Below, in pieces: positions 22,919 to 31,130 of a DNA stretch of 36,133 bases (its first letter is position 1; every line of letters starts with the position of its first letter). The DNA is from Spirochaetales bacterium. Its GTDB lineage: Bacteria; Spirochaetota; Spirochaetia; DSM-27196; SLST01. The position numbers were made by a program, and so were the translations under genes. The DNA lies in NCBI GenBank assembly GCA_007127335.1, contig SKZO01000094.1, forward strand, positions 1 to 36,133. Reading direction: 5' to 3'. The notes under the pieces are model-generated. The model searched no databases. It saw only the letters and a list, made by a program, of their open reading frames with translations, and had not been told where the DNA came from.

Positions 22919-24741
22919 CGCCGCGACGAATGCCCGGCACGTCCGTGACCGGGTTGCTCAGTCTGATCGTGCTCTACCTCGTCCTCATCGTGCTGGTCCT
23001 TGTCTTCGCTCAGCAGGTACTGACCGACCTCTCCTTCACCGGGAGCAGCGCGACCGTCGTGGTTCTCGTTCTCGCGACGATGTTTCCTCTCTTCCTTGGC
23101 GCGTTGATCGTCTACAATGTCGTGCGTCTCGTCCATGACCGGGCCGTCAGGCGTCCGGGTGCGAGGCTCAAGTCACGGTTGTTGACCTTCTTCCTGGTCA
23201 TTGTCCTTCTCGCGAGTGTCCCCCAGGGGATCCTCTCGGTGAGCTTCATCCGCACGGCGATTCGCGCGTGGTTCTCGGAGGACACCGGCGAGGCCATTCG
23301 CGGTGGCCAGCAGATCGCGCTCTCGTTCTTCACCCAGCTCGAACGTGATCTCACGGCCTTTGCCTCGAGTCCCTGGGCGATGAGCCTGATGGACGGCGTC
23401 GAACGTCAGCCGGGGCGTGTGTGGGAGCGCGTTCAGGGGGTGAATCCAACACTCGACTCCTTTCAGGTCTTTGGACCGGCCTTTCAGGAGCTGTATGCCG
23501 GGGGAGCTGCCGAGCTCCATCTCACCCCCCTGCAGGCAGCCGCCGCGAGAGAAGGTCAGGTTGCCCGCGAGAGCGCGGGGGGTGTGAGCTTCCTCCGGGT
23601 GCGCCTGAGCTATTTCCCCGATGTCCGCTCTCCCGGCACCACGATCGGGGAGACCAGCCTGCCGGGAGCCTACACGATCATCATGGCCTCCCGTCTGCCG
23701 TCAGGCTTCGACGAGGCGGCGGGCCGTCTGACCGAGTCGCTCGAATTCTTCATTCAGCTCGACCGTTTCCAGGACAACTTCGTGACTGCGATCAGCCTCT
23801 TCTACGGGTTCTTCTCGGTCCCGCTCGTCCTGCTGAGCCTGCTCGTCAGCTTCCTCCTCAGCGACGAGATCATGAGGCCGATCGTGAGCCTCGAGGATGC
23901 GACGAGGCGCGTGGCGGACGGAGATTTCTCCACCCGCATCCTCGCCCGTCGTGGCGACGAGTTGTCGCTGCTTGTCGATTCGTTCAACCGGATGGTCGGC
24001 GAGCTCGAGCGCACCCGCGAGAAGATCATCCAGGCAGAGAAGATCGCGGCCTGGCAGGAGATCGCGCAGCGGCTCGCTCACGAAGTCAAGAACCCGCTGA
24101 CCCCTATTCGTCTTGCGGCTGAGCGCACGCTGCGCAGGTACCAGGACGGAAGCGAGAGTTTCGGTGAAGTGCTCGAAACATCGGTTCGCGCGATCGTGGG
24201 CGAGGTCGACAACCTGAGTGCCCTGCTCTCCGAGTTCCGGGAGTTCTCGCGGCTCCCGGCTCCGAAGATGGAAGCCGTCGCGCTCCACTCGGTGATCGGT
24301 GAGGTCGTTGCGACCTATTCGACGTGCCCGTCGGTGAGAGTCGAGACCGACGGTGTGTCTGAGGATCTCACTGTGTTCGCCGATCCGGGGCAGATTCGCC
24401 AGTTGGTGACGAACCTCGTCAAGAATGCGCTCGAGGCCGTTGGTGAACAGGGGAATGTGTCGGTCCATGTCGATCCCGTGAAGAAGGGTTCGAGCACCTT
24501 CTGCAGAATTCGCGTGGAGGATGACGGGCCGGGCATCCCCCGGGAGCAGCAGAGCAGGATCTTCGATCCGTATGTGACGACCAAGCGAAAAGGAACCGGG
24601 CTCGGGCTGGCTATTGTACAGCGCATCGTATTCGATCACCATGGGCAGATCTGGTTCGAAACGCAGCCGGGAGTGGGTACCACCTTCTACGTGGACCTGC
24701 CGGCGGCCGAGGCTGCACGCGACCGGAAAGGACTTCTATGA
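22915..24741 (+). CDS. ntrY: NtrY-like membrane sensor histidine kinase
   Basis: The protein is 608 residues. Transmembrane helices lie at about 12-33, 46-70 and 88-108, followed by an extracytoplasmic sensor region (about 115-290) and another helix (about 293-315). A HAMP domain (RRVADGDFSTRI), the HisKA box with phospho-acceptor His389 (AHEVKNPLTPIRL) and an HATPase domain with NLVKNALEAVG, DDGPGIP and GTGLGLAIV complete the NtrY plan. It overlaps the DUF4390 gene and ntrX by four bases each. The signal sensed is not known. Nitrogen is only the historic association. Confidence 0.88.
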   Translation: MTPRRMPGTSVTGLLSLIVLYLVLIVLVLVFAQQVLTDLSFTGSSATVVVLVLATMFPLFLGALIVYNVVRLVHDRAVRRPGARLKSRLLTFFLVIVLLASVPQGILSVSFIRTAIRAWFSEDTGEAIRGGQQIALSFFTQLERDLTAFASSPWAMSLMDGVERQPGRVWERVQGVNPTLDSFQVFGPAFQELYAGGAAELHLTPLQAAAAREGQVARESAGGVSFLRVRLSYFPDVRSPGTTIGETSLPGAYTIIMASRLPSGFDEAAGRLTESLEFFIQLDRFQDNFVTAISLFYGFFSVPLVLLSLLVSFLLSDEIMRPIVSLEDATRRVADGDFSTRILARRGDELSLLVDSFNRMVGELERTREKIIQAEKIAAWQEIAQRLAHEVKNPLTPIRLAAERTLRRYQDGSESFGEVLETSVRAIVGEVDNLSALLSEFREFSRLPAPKMEAVALHSVIGEVVATYSTCPSVRVETDGVSEDLTVFADPGQIRQLVTNLVKNALEAVGEQGNVSVHVDPVKKGSSTFCRIRVEDDGPGIPREQQSRIFDPYVTTKRKGTGLGLAIVQRIVFDHHGQIWFETQPGVGTTFYVDLPAAEAARDRKGLL

Positions 24742-26099
24742 GCAGCGTTCTGGTAATCGACGACGAGGCGGGCATTCGCGATGTGCTGAAAGAGATCCTC
24801 AGCGACGAAGGGTACGTCGTCTTCACTGCCGAGGATGGGATCGAGGGGCTTGAGCTCGTTCGCCACGAGCGGATCGATCTCGTTCTGCTGGACGTCTGGC
24901 TTCCGAACATGGGCGGCATGGACGTACTCAAGCACCTGAAGAGTGAGAAGCCGGAGATCGAAGTTATCGTGATATCAGGCCACGGGAACATAGACCTCGC
25001 GGTGAAGGCGGTCAAGCTCGGCGCGTTCGATTTTCTCGAGAAGCCTCTGAGCCTCGATCGTGTGACCACGATCACACGCAATGCGCTCGAGATGGAGGAG
25101 CTCAAACGCGAGAACCGGACACTCAGGAACCGGCTCGTGAACCGCGACGAGATGATCGGCGAGAGCAAGCCGATGAAGGAGGTCCAGGCGCTCATTCGAC
25201 AGAGCGCGCCCAGCGATTCGCGTGTCATGATCTTTGGCGAGAACGGTACCGGCAAGGAGCTCGTCGCGCGCGAGATCCATCGGCGCAGCCTGCGCAGCGA
25301 AGGGCCCTTCGTGGAGGTGAACTGCGCGGCGATTCCCGACACACTGATCGAGAGTGAGTTATTCGGGCACGAGAAAGGGGCATTCACGAGCGCGATCGCC
25401 CGGAGAAAGGGGAAGTTCGAGACGGCTCACCGGGGCACGCTCTTCCTGGACGAGATTGCCGATATGTCGCTGAGCGCACAGGCGAAGGTGCTCCGTGTCA
25501 TCCAGGAGATGCGCTTCGAACGTGTGGGAGGCGAGGAGTCGATCGGTGTGGATGTGCGAGTCATTGCCGCGACGAACAAGGACATCAGGGAGGAGGTGGA
25601 GTCGCGTCGGTTCCGCGAGGATCTCTACTTCCGTCTCAACGTCGTCTGGATTCACGTCCCGGCACTCCGTGAACGGCGCGATGACATCCCGCTGCTCGCC
25701 GAGTACTACCTGCAGAAGTTCGTCGGTGAAGAGGAGCAGACGCGCCGATTCGACGCTTCGGCCGTGTCGCGAATGAAGGAATATGAGTGGCCGGGCAACG
25801 TCAGGGAATTGAAAAACTTCGTGGAACGGGTTACTATCATGTCGGACGAGGAGGTGCTCACCCGGGACCTCGTGGACTTCTTCCTGGGCGAGCGAAGCGT
25901 CGGGCCGACCGATCCAGTGCTCGAAGAGTTCGGCGACATGGGGCTCAACGAGGCACGCGACGCGTTTGAGCGTCGCTACATCGAGCACAGCCTGCGCGAG
26001 AACGACTACAACGTCACCCGAACGGCGACCGAGCTCGGTATCTACCCGAGCAACCTCCACGCGAAGATCAAGAAGCACGGGATCCAGGTGGAGCGATGA
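24738..26099 (+). CDS. ntrX: NtrX-like sigma-54-dependent response regulator
   Basis: The protein is 453 residues. The receiver domain has Asp8-Asp9 and phospho-acceptor Asp52 (LVLLDVWLP). The AAA+ domain has Walker A GENGTGKE (168-175), the sigma-54 contact loop reading GAFTSA (about 214-219) and Walker B GTLFLDEIADM. The Fis-type helix-turn-helix lies at the end (YNVTRTATELGIYPSNLHAKIKKHG). It should activate RpoN promoters when phosphorylated by NtrY. The contact loop differs from the consensus GAFTGA at the fifth position but keeps the critical threonine. ATGA overlaps occur at both ends. Confidence 0.93.
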   Translation: MSSVLVIDDEAGIRDVLKEILSDEGYVVFTAEDGIEGLELVRHERIDLVLLDVWLPNMGGMDVLKHLKSEKPEIEVIVISGHGNIDLAVKAVKLGAFDFLEKPLSLDRVTTITRNALEMEELKRENRTLRNRLVNRDEMIGESKPMKEVQALIRQSAPSDSRVMIFGENGTGKELVAREIHRRSLRSEGPFVEVNCAAIPDTLIESELFGHEKGAFTSAIARRKGKFETAHRGTLFLDEIADMSLSAQAKVLRVIQEMRFERVGGEESIGVDVRVIAATNKDIREEVESRRFREDLYFRLNVVWIHVPALRERRDDIPLLAEYYLQKFVGEEEQTRRFDASAVSRMKEYEWPGNVRELKNFVERVTIMSDEEVLTRDLVDFFLGERSVGPTDPVLEEFGDMGLNEARDAFERRYIEHSLRENDYNVTRTATELGIYPSNLHAKIKKHGIQVER

Positions 26100-26695
26100 A
26101 GGCGATTACCAGACGACAGTCGGAAGTTCTGGAACACATAAAGGCCTTCATCGACGAGCATCACTTCCCCCCCACGATGCGGGAGATTTCTGAGCACTTC
26201 GGTATCTCGGTCAAGGGTGCATACGATCACGTCAAGGCACTCGAGCGCAAGGGCTGCCTCAAGATCGACAACAACCGGTCACGCACGATCGAGGTCATCG
26301 GCCATGACGACCCGGAGCAGATCATCGAGGTTCCCGTACTCGGGAACGTCGCGGCCGGGCTTCCGCTGCTGGCAGAGGAGAACCGTGAAGGGACGGTCAG
26401 GTGCCCGGTCGACCAGCTTGGCCAGGGTGTGCATTTCGCGCTTCACGTGCACGGTGACAGCATGCGCGACGCCGGGATCATGGACGGAGACCTGGCGATT
26501 TTCCGCCAGCAGCCGGTCGCGTCGAATGGGGATATCGTCGTTGCGATGGTCGAGGACGCGGTTACGCTCAAGCGATTCTACAAGGAGAAGAACCGCGTTC
26601 GGCTTCAGGCGGAGAATCCCGACTATCCCCCCATTTTCACGCAGAACGTCCGCGTTCTCGGGAAGCTCTCGCAGCTGATCCGCCGGTATGAGTAG
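26096..26695 (+). CDS. lexA: LexA SOS repressor
   Basis: The protein is 199 residues. The N-terminal winged helix (ITRRQSEVLEHIKAFIDEH, TMREISEHFGISVKGAYDHVKAL) binds operators. The C-terminal S24 peptidase domain has cleavage site Ala87-Gly88 (NVAAGLP), Ser122 (HGDSM) and Lys159 (VTLKR), so RecA-stimulated self-cleavage should work. The start overlaps the ntrX stop (ATGA), leaving no room for a promoter or LexA operator directly upstream. Autoregulation would have to act on an internal or distant promoter. Confidence 0.96.
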   Translation: MKAITRRQSEVLEHIKAFIDEHHFPPTMREISEHFGISVKGAYDHVKALERKGCLKIDNNRSRTIEVIGHDDPEQIIEVPVLGNVAAGLPLLAEENREGTVRCPVDQLGQGVHFALHVHGDSMRDAGIMDGDLAIFRQQPVASNGDIVVAMVEDAVTLKRFYKEKNRVRLQAENPDYPPIFTQNVRVLGKLSQLIRRYE

Positions 26696-27707
26696 AATTC
26701 CCCCCGTTCTCGTCTTCCTTGGTCCCGAGGAGGGCCTGCGTTCCGAGGAGCTCGACGCGCTCCGCGCACGGGTGAAGAAGGAGAGCGGTTCGCCGGCGGA
26801 CGAGCACCGCATCTACCTGCCGGAGGGCTCGGTCGCCGACGCCGTGGACCTGCTCGAGAACGGGTCGCTCTTCGCCTCCCACCGTCTCGTGATCCTCGCC
26901 GGCGCCGATCAGATACGAAAGAAGACTGACGTGGAGATCATCGCCGACTACTGCGCATCCCCGCCGCACGATGCGACACTCGTGCTGGTCTCGGACGCGG
27001 TGCGGCTCGACTCCCGGCTCGAGAAAGCAGTCCCGGCTCAGGCACGCAAGGTCTTCTGGGAGCTCTTTGACAACCAGAAACGCGGATGGGTCGTCTCGCA
27101 CTTCCGCAAACGCAACGTCGCGATCACGCAGGAGGCGGTCGAGCTCTTCCTCGAGCTCGTGGAGAACAATACTCGTGAGCTGCGTACGGAGGCGGACAAG
27201 CTGTGCGTCTACGTCAGTGCGCGCAGTGCTGCCGGGCAGAAGCCCGAAGTCGGCATCGACGAGGTAGAGACCTTCATCTACCACAGCAGGGAGGAGAGCG
27301 TCTTCTCGCTGTACAAGAGCATCGTGGAAGACGATTTCCAGGCGGTGCTCGAGATCGTCGAGAAGCTCGACGCTTCCGGCGAGACGAATCCAATCCAGAT
27401 CGTGGGCGGCCTCGTCTTCCAGGTGAGGAAGCTGCTCGGCCTGCGCACCCTGCTCGACGGCGGATTCTCTCCGGACGAGGCGTTCAAGCGGCTCGCGGTG
27501 CGCGGCAAGCGGATTCAGGCGGACTACCGCGCCGCGACGAAGCGATTTGACCGCGGGGAGCTCGAGCGGCAGCTGCGGGTCCTGATCGACTACGACGTCG
27601 CCTTTCGTGAGCTCGGCGGTGGGCTGCAGCGGATCCTCCTCGACCTGCTCGTCTACCAGTTGATGTTCCGGGCCGACGATTTTTCCGTGGAGGAGAATGT
27701 CTCATGA
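26688..27707 (+). CDS. holA: DNA polymerase III delta subunit
   Basis: The protein is 339 residues. The N-terminal domain LVFLGPEEGLRSEELDALR is the degenerate nucleotide-binding start of clamp-loader delta. The middle (LRTEADKLCVY, SVFSLYKSIVEDDF) and C-terminal collar domain (ELERQLRVLIDYDVAFRELG) follow the HolA pattern. It opens the sliding clamp for loading. The start overlaps lexA by 8 bases and the stop overlaps the DUF1499 gene by 4. Confidence 0.9.
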   Translation: MSRIPPVLVFLGPEEGLRSEELDALRARVKKESGSPADEHRIYLPEGSVADAVDLLENGSLFASHRLVILAGADQIRKKTDVEIIADYCASPPHDATLVLVSDAVRLDSRLEKAVPAQARKVFWELFDNQKRGWVVSHFRKRNVAITQEAVELFLELVENNTRELRTEADKLCVYVSARSAAGQKPEVGIDEVETFIYHSREESVFSLYKSIVEDDFQAVLEIVEKLDASGETNPIQIVGGLVFQVRKLLGLRTLLDGGFSPDEAFKRLAVRGKRIQADYRAATKRFDRGELERQLRVLIDYDVAFRELGGGLQRILLDLLVYQLMFRADDFSVEENVS

Positions 27708-28087
27708 TCGAGCGCTTTGCACCGTGTCCCGACTCTCCGAACTGCGTCTCCAGCTATGCCGACGATGAGGTGCACCACGTGGATCCGCTGCCGCTGCCCG
27801 CCGATGCGGGTTCCGCCGGGAACGACGACCCGCTCGAGGCAGTCCGCCGTGCGCTCGCCTCCATGCCACGGACGAGGATCGTGACCACCGACGGCGACTA
27901 CGTGCACGCCACCTGCACGTCGCTCGTGTTCAGGTTCGTCGACGATCTCGAGTTGCGTCTCGACCGTCAGCAAAAGGTCATCCATGTGCGCAGCGCGTCG
28001 CGGGTCGGATACGGTGATCTGGGTGTGAACCGGCGACGCGTGGAGAGGCTTCGTTCGCTGCTCGAGTCTGAAGGGAAGGGATCATGA
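27704..28087 (+). CDS. DUF1499 family protein
   Basis: The protein is 127 residues with the family start PCPDSPNCVSSYADD, then a domain containing ATCTSLVFRFVDDLELRLD and IHVRSASRVGYGDLGVNRRRVERLR, which are conserved DUF1499 segments. The function is unknown. No signal peptide is seen, so it is probably cytoplasmic here. It overlaps holA and serA by four bases each. Confidence 0.85.
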   Translation: MIERFAPCPDSPNCVSSYADDEVHHVDPLPLPADAGSAGNDDPLEAVRRALASMPRTRIVTTDGDYVHATCTSLVFRFVDDLELRLDRQQKVIHVRSASRVGYGDLGVNRRRVERLRSLLESEGKGS

Positions 28088-29292
28088 TGCTCAGTGTTCT
28101 GGTTGCCGACAAGCTCTCTCCCGCGGCCGTCGACGCACTCTCCAGGCTTGGTGCGGTGGTGCGCACGGAGCCCGATCTCGACGGTGAAGCGCTGGTCGCC
28201 GCGATAGGCGAGGCAGAGGTGCTGGTGGTGAGGTCGACGAAGGTCCCACGGGCGGTGATCGAGGCCGGCACCGAGCTCTCGCTGATCGTCCGGGCCGGCG
28301 CCGGTGTCAACACGATCGACATCGCGGCGGCGAGCGAGTACGGCGTCTCCGTCGCGAACTGTCCCGGGCGGAATACCGCCGCCGTCGCGGAGCTCGCGAT
28401 TGGTCTGATGATCGCGGCCGACAGGCGGATTCCCGATGCCACTGCCCATCTGCGCGCCGGGGAGTGGAAGAAGAAGGAGTACGGCAAGGCGTACGGTCTT
28501 CTCGGGCGCACGTGCGGTATCGTCGGGTTCGGGTCGATCGGGCGGGCCGTCGCCGTCCGCGCGAAGGCGCTCGGCATGCGGGTCGTCGCCTGGTCGCGCA
28601 GCCTCACGGCGGAGTCGGCTGAAGCGGCGGGGGTGGAGCGGTGCGAGCGGCTGGTCGAGCTTGCCGGCGAGAGCGACGTGGTGAGCGTGCATCTCGCCGT
28701 TGCCGAACAGACGCGGACTCTGATCGGGGCGGAGTTCTTCGCGGCAATGCGCGAAGGTGCGATCTTCGTCAACACGTCGCGAGGTGAGATCGTCGACCAG
28801 CAGGCGCTCGCCGCCGCCGTACGCGACCGCGGCGTCAAGGCCGCGCTCGACGTCTATGGCGACGAGCCATCCCGGGGCGAGGCTCCCTTCGATGCGAGCG
28901 AGTTCGCCCGCGAGCTCGCCGCGGCTACCCCGCATATAGGTGCGTCTACCGAGCAGGCCGCCGAGGCGATCGCCGCCGAAGTCGTCCGGGTCGTGGAGAC
29001 CTACGTGAAGACCGGCAAACCGGTGAACGCCGTCAACATACGAGCCCGCACCGAGCAGGACGTGAGCCTCGTCGTCCGCCACTACAACCGCGTGGGAGTA
29101 CTCGCGGGTGTGCTCGACGAGCTGAAGGACGCAGGAGTCAACGTCGAGGAAATGGAGAACACGATCTTCCAGGGCGGCGCCACCGCGAGCTGCGCGCTCA
29201 AACTCGACCGTGCGCCCGATGTCGAGCGTCTGCGGCGCATCCGCAGCGGCCGCGACATCATTCAGGTGATGCTGAAGGAGCGCGCGCCCTGA
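28084..29292 (+). CDS. serA: D-3-phosphoglycerate dehydrogenase
   Basis: The 402-residue protein catalyses the first step of serine synthesis. The substrate domain starts VLVADKLSPAAVDAL. The NAD domain has GIVGFGSIGRAVAVRAKALG. The catalytic Arg is in VNTSRGEIVD, the Glu in DVYGDEPS and the His in TPHIGAST. A C-terminal ACT domain (about 325-400, VSLVVRHYNRVGVLAGVLDEL) suggests serine or amino-acid feedback. ATG 28084 overlaps the DUF1499 stop; ATG 28087 is the next codon. It is the last gene of the run and its end overlaps uvrC (minus) by 35 bases. Confidence 0.92.
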   Translation: MMLSVLVADKLSPAAVDALSRLGAVVRTEPDLDGEALVAAIGEAEVLVVRSTKVPRAVIEAGTELSLIVRAGAGVNTIDIAAASEYGVSVANCPGRNTAAVAELAIGLMIAADRRIPDATAHLRAGEWKKKEYGKAYGLLGRTCGIVGFGSIGRAVAVRAKALGMRVVAWSRSLTAESAEAAGVERCERLVELAGESDVVSVHLAVAEQTRTLIGAEFFAAMREGAIFVNTSRGEIVDQQALAAAVRDRGVKAALDVYGDEPSRGEAPFDASEFARELAAATPHIGASTEQAAEAIAAEVVRVVETYVKTGKPVNAVNIRARTEQDVSLVVRHYNRVGVLAGVLDELKDAGVNVEEMENTIFQGGATASCALKLDRAPDVERLRRIRSGRDIIQVMLKERAP

Positions 29293-31093
29293 CCGCCTCC
29301 TTGATCTCGAGCGCCTGCGCGTACGGGATCTTCGCCTCCGCGGCGATCGATTCGGTGTCCGCCGCCGCGAGTGCCTCGAGGCTGGCGAACCTGGCGAGCA
29401 GGCGTCGGCTCCGCTGCGGTCCGATCCCGGGTATCGACTGGAGCGTGGCGAGCGTGAGGTCGCCGCTCTGCAGCCCGGCGCGGAAGGTCGTCGCGAAGCG
29501 GTGCGCCTCGTCGCGCACCGCCTGCAGAATCCGCAGCGGATCCGAGCCTTCGGGCAGTCGGATGGGTTGCGACCCGCCCGGCAGGAAGAGCTCCTCCTTC
29601 GCCTTGGCGAGCCCCACGACCGGGATGTCGAGCTCGAGTGCTTCGAGGACCGAGACGACCGCGCTCACCTGGCCCTTGCCGCCGTCGATCAGGATGAGGT
29701 CGGGGAGCGGAGCCTCCTCGTTGGCCAGCCGGGTGTAGCGGCGAGCGGTCACCTCGCGCATCGCCGCGAAATCGTCGATCGAGCCGTCGAGCGTCTTCAT
29801 GTGAAACCGCCGGTAACCGGCCTTGTCCGGGCGACCGTTGCGGAAGCTCACGAGTGAGGCGACCGGGTGCTTCCCGTCGACGTGAGCGATGTCGAATCCC
29901 TCGATGCGCAGGGGCAATTGCGGCAACTCGAGCACCTTCTGCAGCTCCTCCAGTCCCGGGATATTGCCCTGCTCACGCACGCGCTTGTCCAGATCGCGCC
30001 GCGCGTTCTCCATCGCGAGGTTCGTCACCGAGACGTCGCGCGAGCTTTCCGGCGTCAGGACGTCGACCTCCGCGTCGAGCTCGTCCCGGAAGAACCGCGC
30101 CAGATCGCCGACAATGGTCTCGCCGATCGGAGCTCCGGTCCCGATGATGAGCCTCTCCGGTGCAACTCCCGCGGTCGTGTAGTACTGCGTCACGAACTGC
30201 GGGATCAGTTCGTCCGGCTCGCCGTACACCTCGACGTGGTAGATCTCGCTCCCGAGCATGCGGCCGCCTCTCATATGGAAGAGCGCCAGTGAAGCGAGAC
30301 CGTCGCGCTCGTGGACGGCGAGGTAGTCGCGTACGTCAGGGTCGAAGTCGACGACCTGCTGCTCCTCCTGGGTGCCACGGATCGCTGCGATCGTGTCGCG
30401 CAGGTCCGCGGCGCGTTCGAACTTCAGGTCGGCGACGGCGGCCTGCATCTCGCGCTCGAGATCGGCGAGTAGAGCGTCGGCCTCTCCGGAGAGGAGCTTG
30501 CGAATTCCCTCGATCCGCTTTCCGTACTCGTCATGGTCGGTCTTGCCCGCGCAGACCGCTGCACACCGCCCGATGTGGTAGTAGAGGCAGGGGTGTGCAC
30601 GTTTTTTGATCGGACCCCGGCACTTTCGCAGCGGAAAGAGTTTCTCGATGACCTCCAGGTACCGGTCGATGTGGTGGACGTTCGCATACGGTCCGAAGTA
30701 GGAACTCCCGTCCTCGACGATCCGACGCGTCCGGAAGACGCGCGGGTATTCCTCGTTCGTGATCCTGATGACCGGGTAGGTCTTCCCGTCCTTGAGGTTG
30801 ATATTGTACCGAGGAGCGTGTTCCTTGATGAGGTTGTTCTCGAGCAGCAGCGCCTCATACTCGCTGCGGCACACGATGGTGTCGATCGTGCGAACCTTCT
30901 TCATGAGGACGATTGTCTTGACGTCGTTGTCCTTCGCGAAGTAGGAACGCACCCGGCTGCGCAGGTGCTTTGCCTTGCCGACGTAGAGGATCGCGTCGTC
31001 GGCGTCCTTCATCAGGTAGACGCCCGGTCGGGTGGGCAGATGCGCCGCCGACTCCCGCGGGCTCAGGTGCGCGGATATTGATGGTTTCTCCAT
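29258..31093 (-). CDS. uvrC: UvrABC system protein C, excinuclease
   Basis: The protein is 611 residues. The N-terminal GIY-YIG nuclease domain has PGVYLMKDADDAILYVGKA. A Cys-rich stretch (CRGPIKKRAHPCLYYHIGRCAAVC), a UvrB-binding helix pair (FERAADLRDTI), the RNase H-like nuclease (FDIAHVDGK, LILIDGGKGQ) and tandem helix-hairpin-helix (SIPGIGPQRSRRLLARF) follow. UvrC makes both incisions in nucleotide excision repair. ATG 31093 is set by the conserved start. No Shine-Dalgarno sequence is present. The frame stays open beyond the start but encodes nothing recognisable there. Confidence 0.97.
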   Translation of the reverse strand: MEKPSISAHLSPRESAAHLPTRPGVYLMKDADDAILYVGKAKHLRSRVRSYFAKDNDVKTIVLMKKVRTIDTIVCRSEYEALLLENNLIKEHAPRYNINLKDGKTYPVIRITNEEYPRVFRTRRIVEDGSSYFGPYANVHHIDRYLEVIEKLFPLRKCRGPIKKRAHPCLYYHIGRCAAVCAGKTDHDEYGKRIEGIRKLLSGEADALLADLEREMQAAVADLKFERAADLRDTIAAIRGTQEEQQVVDFDPDVRDYLAVHERDGLASLALFHMRGGRMLGSEIYHVEVYGEPDELIPQFVTQYYTTAGVAPERLIIGTGAPIGETIVGDLARFFRDELDAEVDVLTPESSRDVSVTNLAMENARRDLDKRVREQGNIPGLEELQKVLELPQLPLRIEGFDIAHVDGKHPVASLVSFRNGRPDKAGYRRFHMKTLDGSIDDFAAMREVTARRYTRLANEEAPLPDLILIDGGKGQVSAVVSVLEALELDIPVVGLAKAKEELFLPGGSQPIRLPEGSDPLRILQAVRDEAHRFATTFRAGLQSGDLTLATLQSIPGIGPQRSRRLLARFASLEALAAADTESIAAEAKIPYAQALEIKEAVRARAPSASPE

Positions 31094-31100
31094 ACGTGCC

Positions 31101-31130
31101 GATATAAAGGATACCAAGGCTCGATGAGAA
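31101..31130 (-). promoter_or_regulatory. Candidate uvrC promoter
   Basis: On the minus strand TTCTCA, 18 bases, TATATC, ending seven bases before the uvrC ATG. It would overlap the start of the divergent LamG gene. The -35 is weak (4 of 6). I see no LexA-type palindrome here. Confidence 0.35.
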
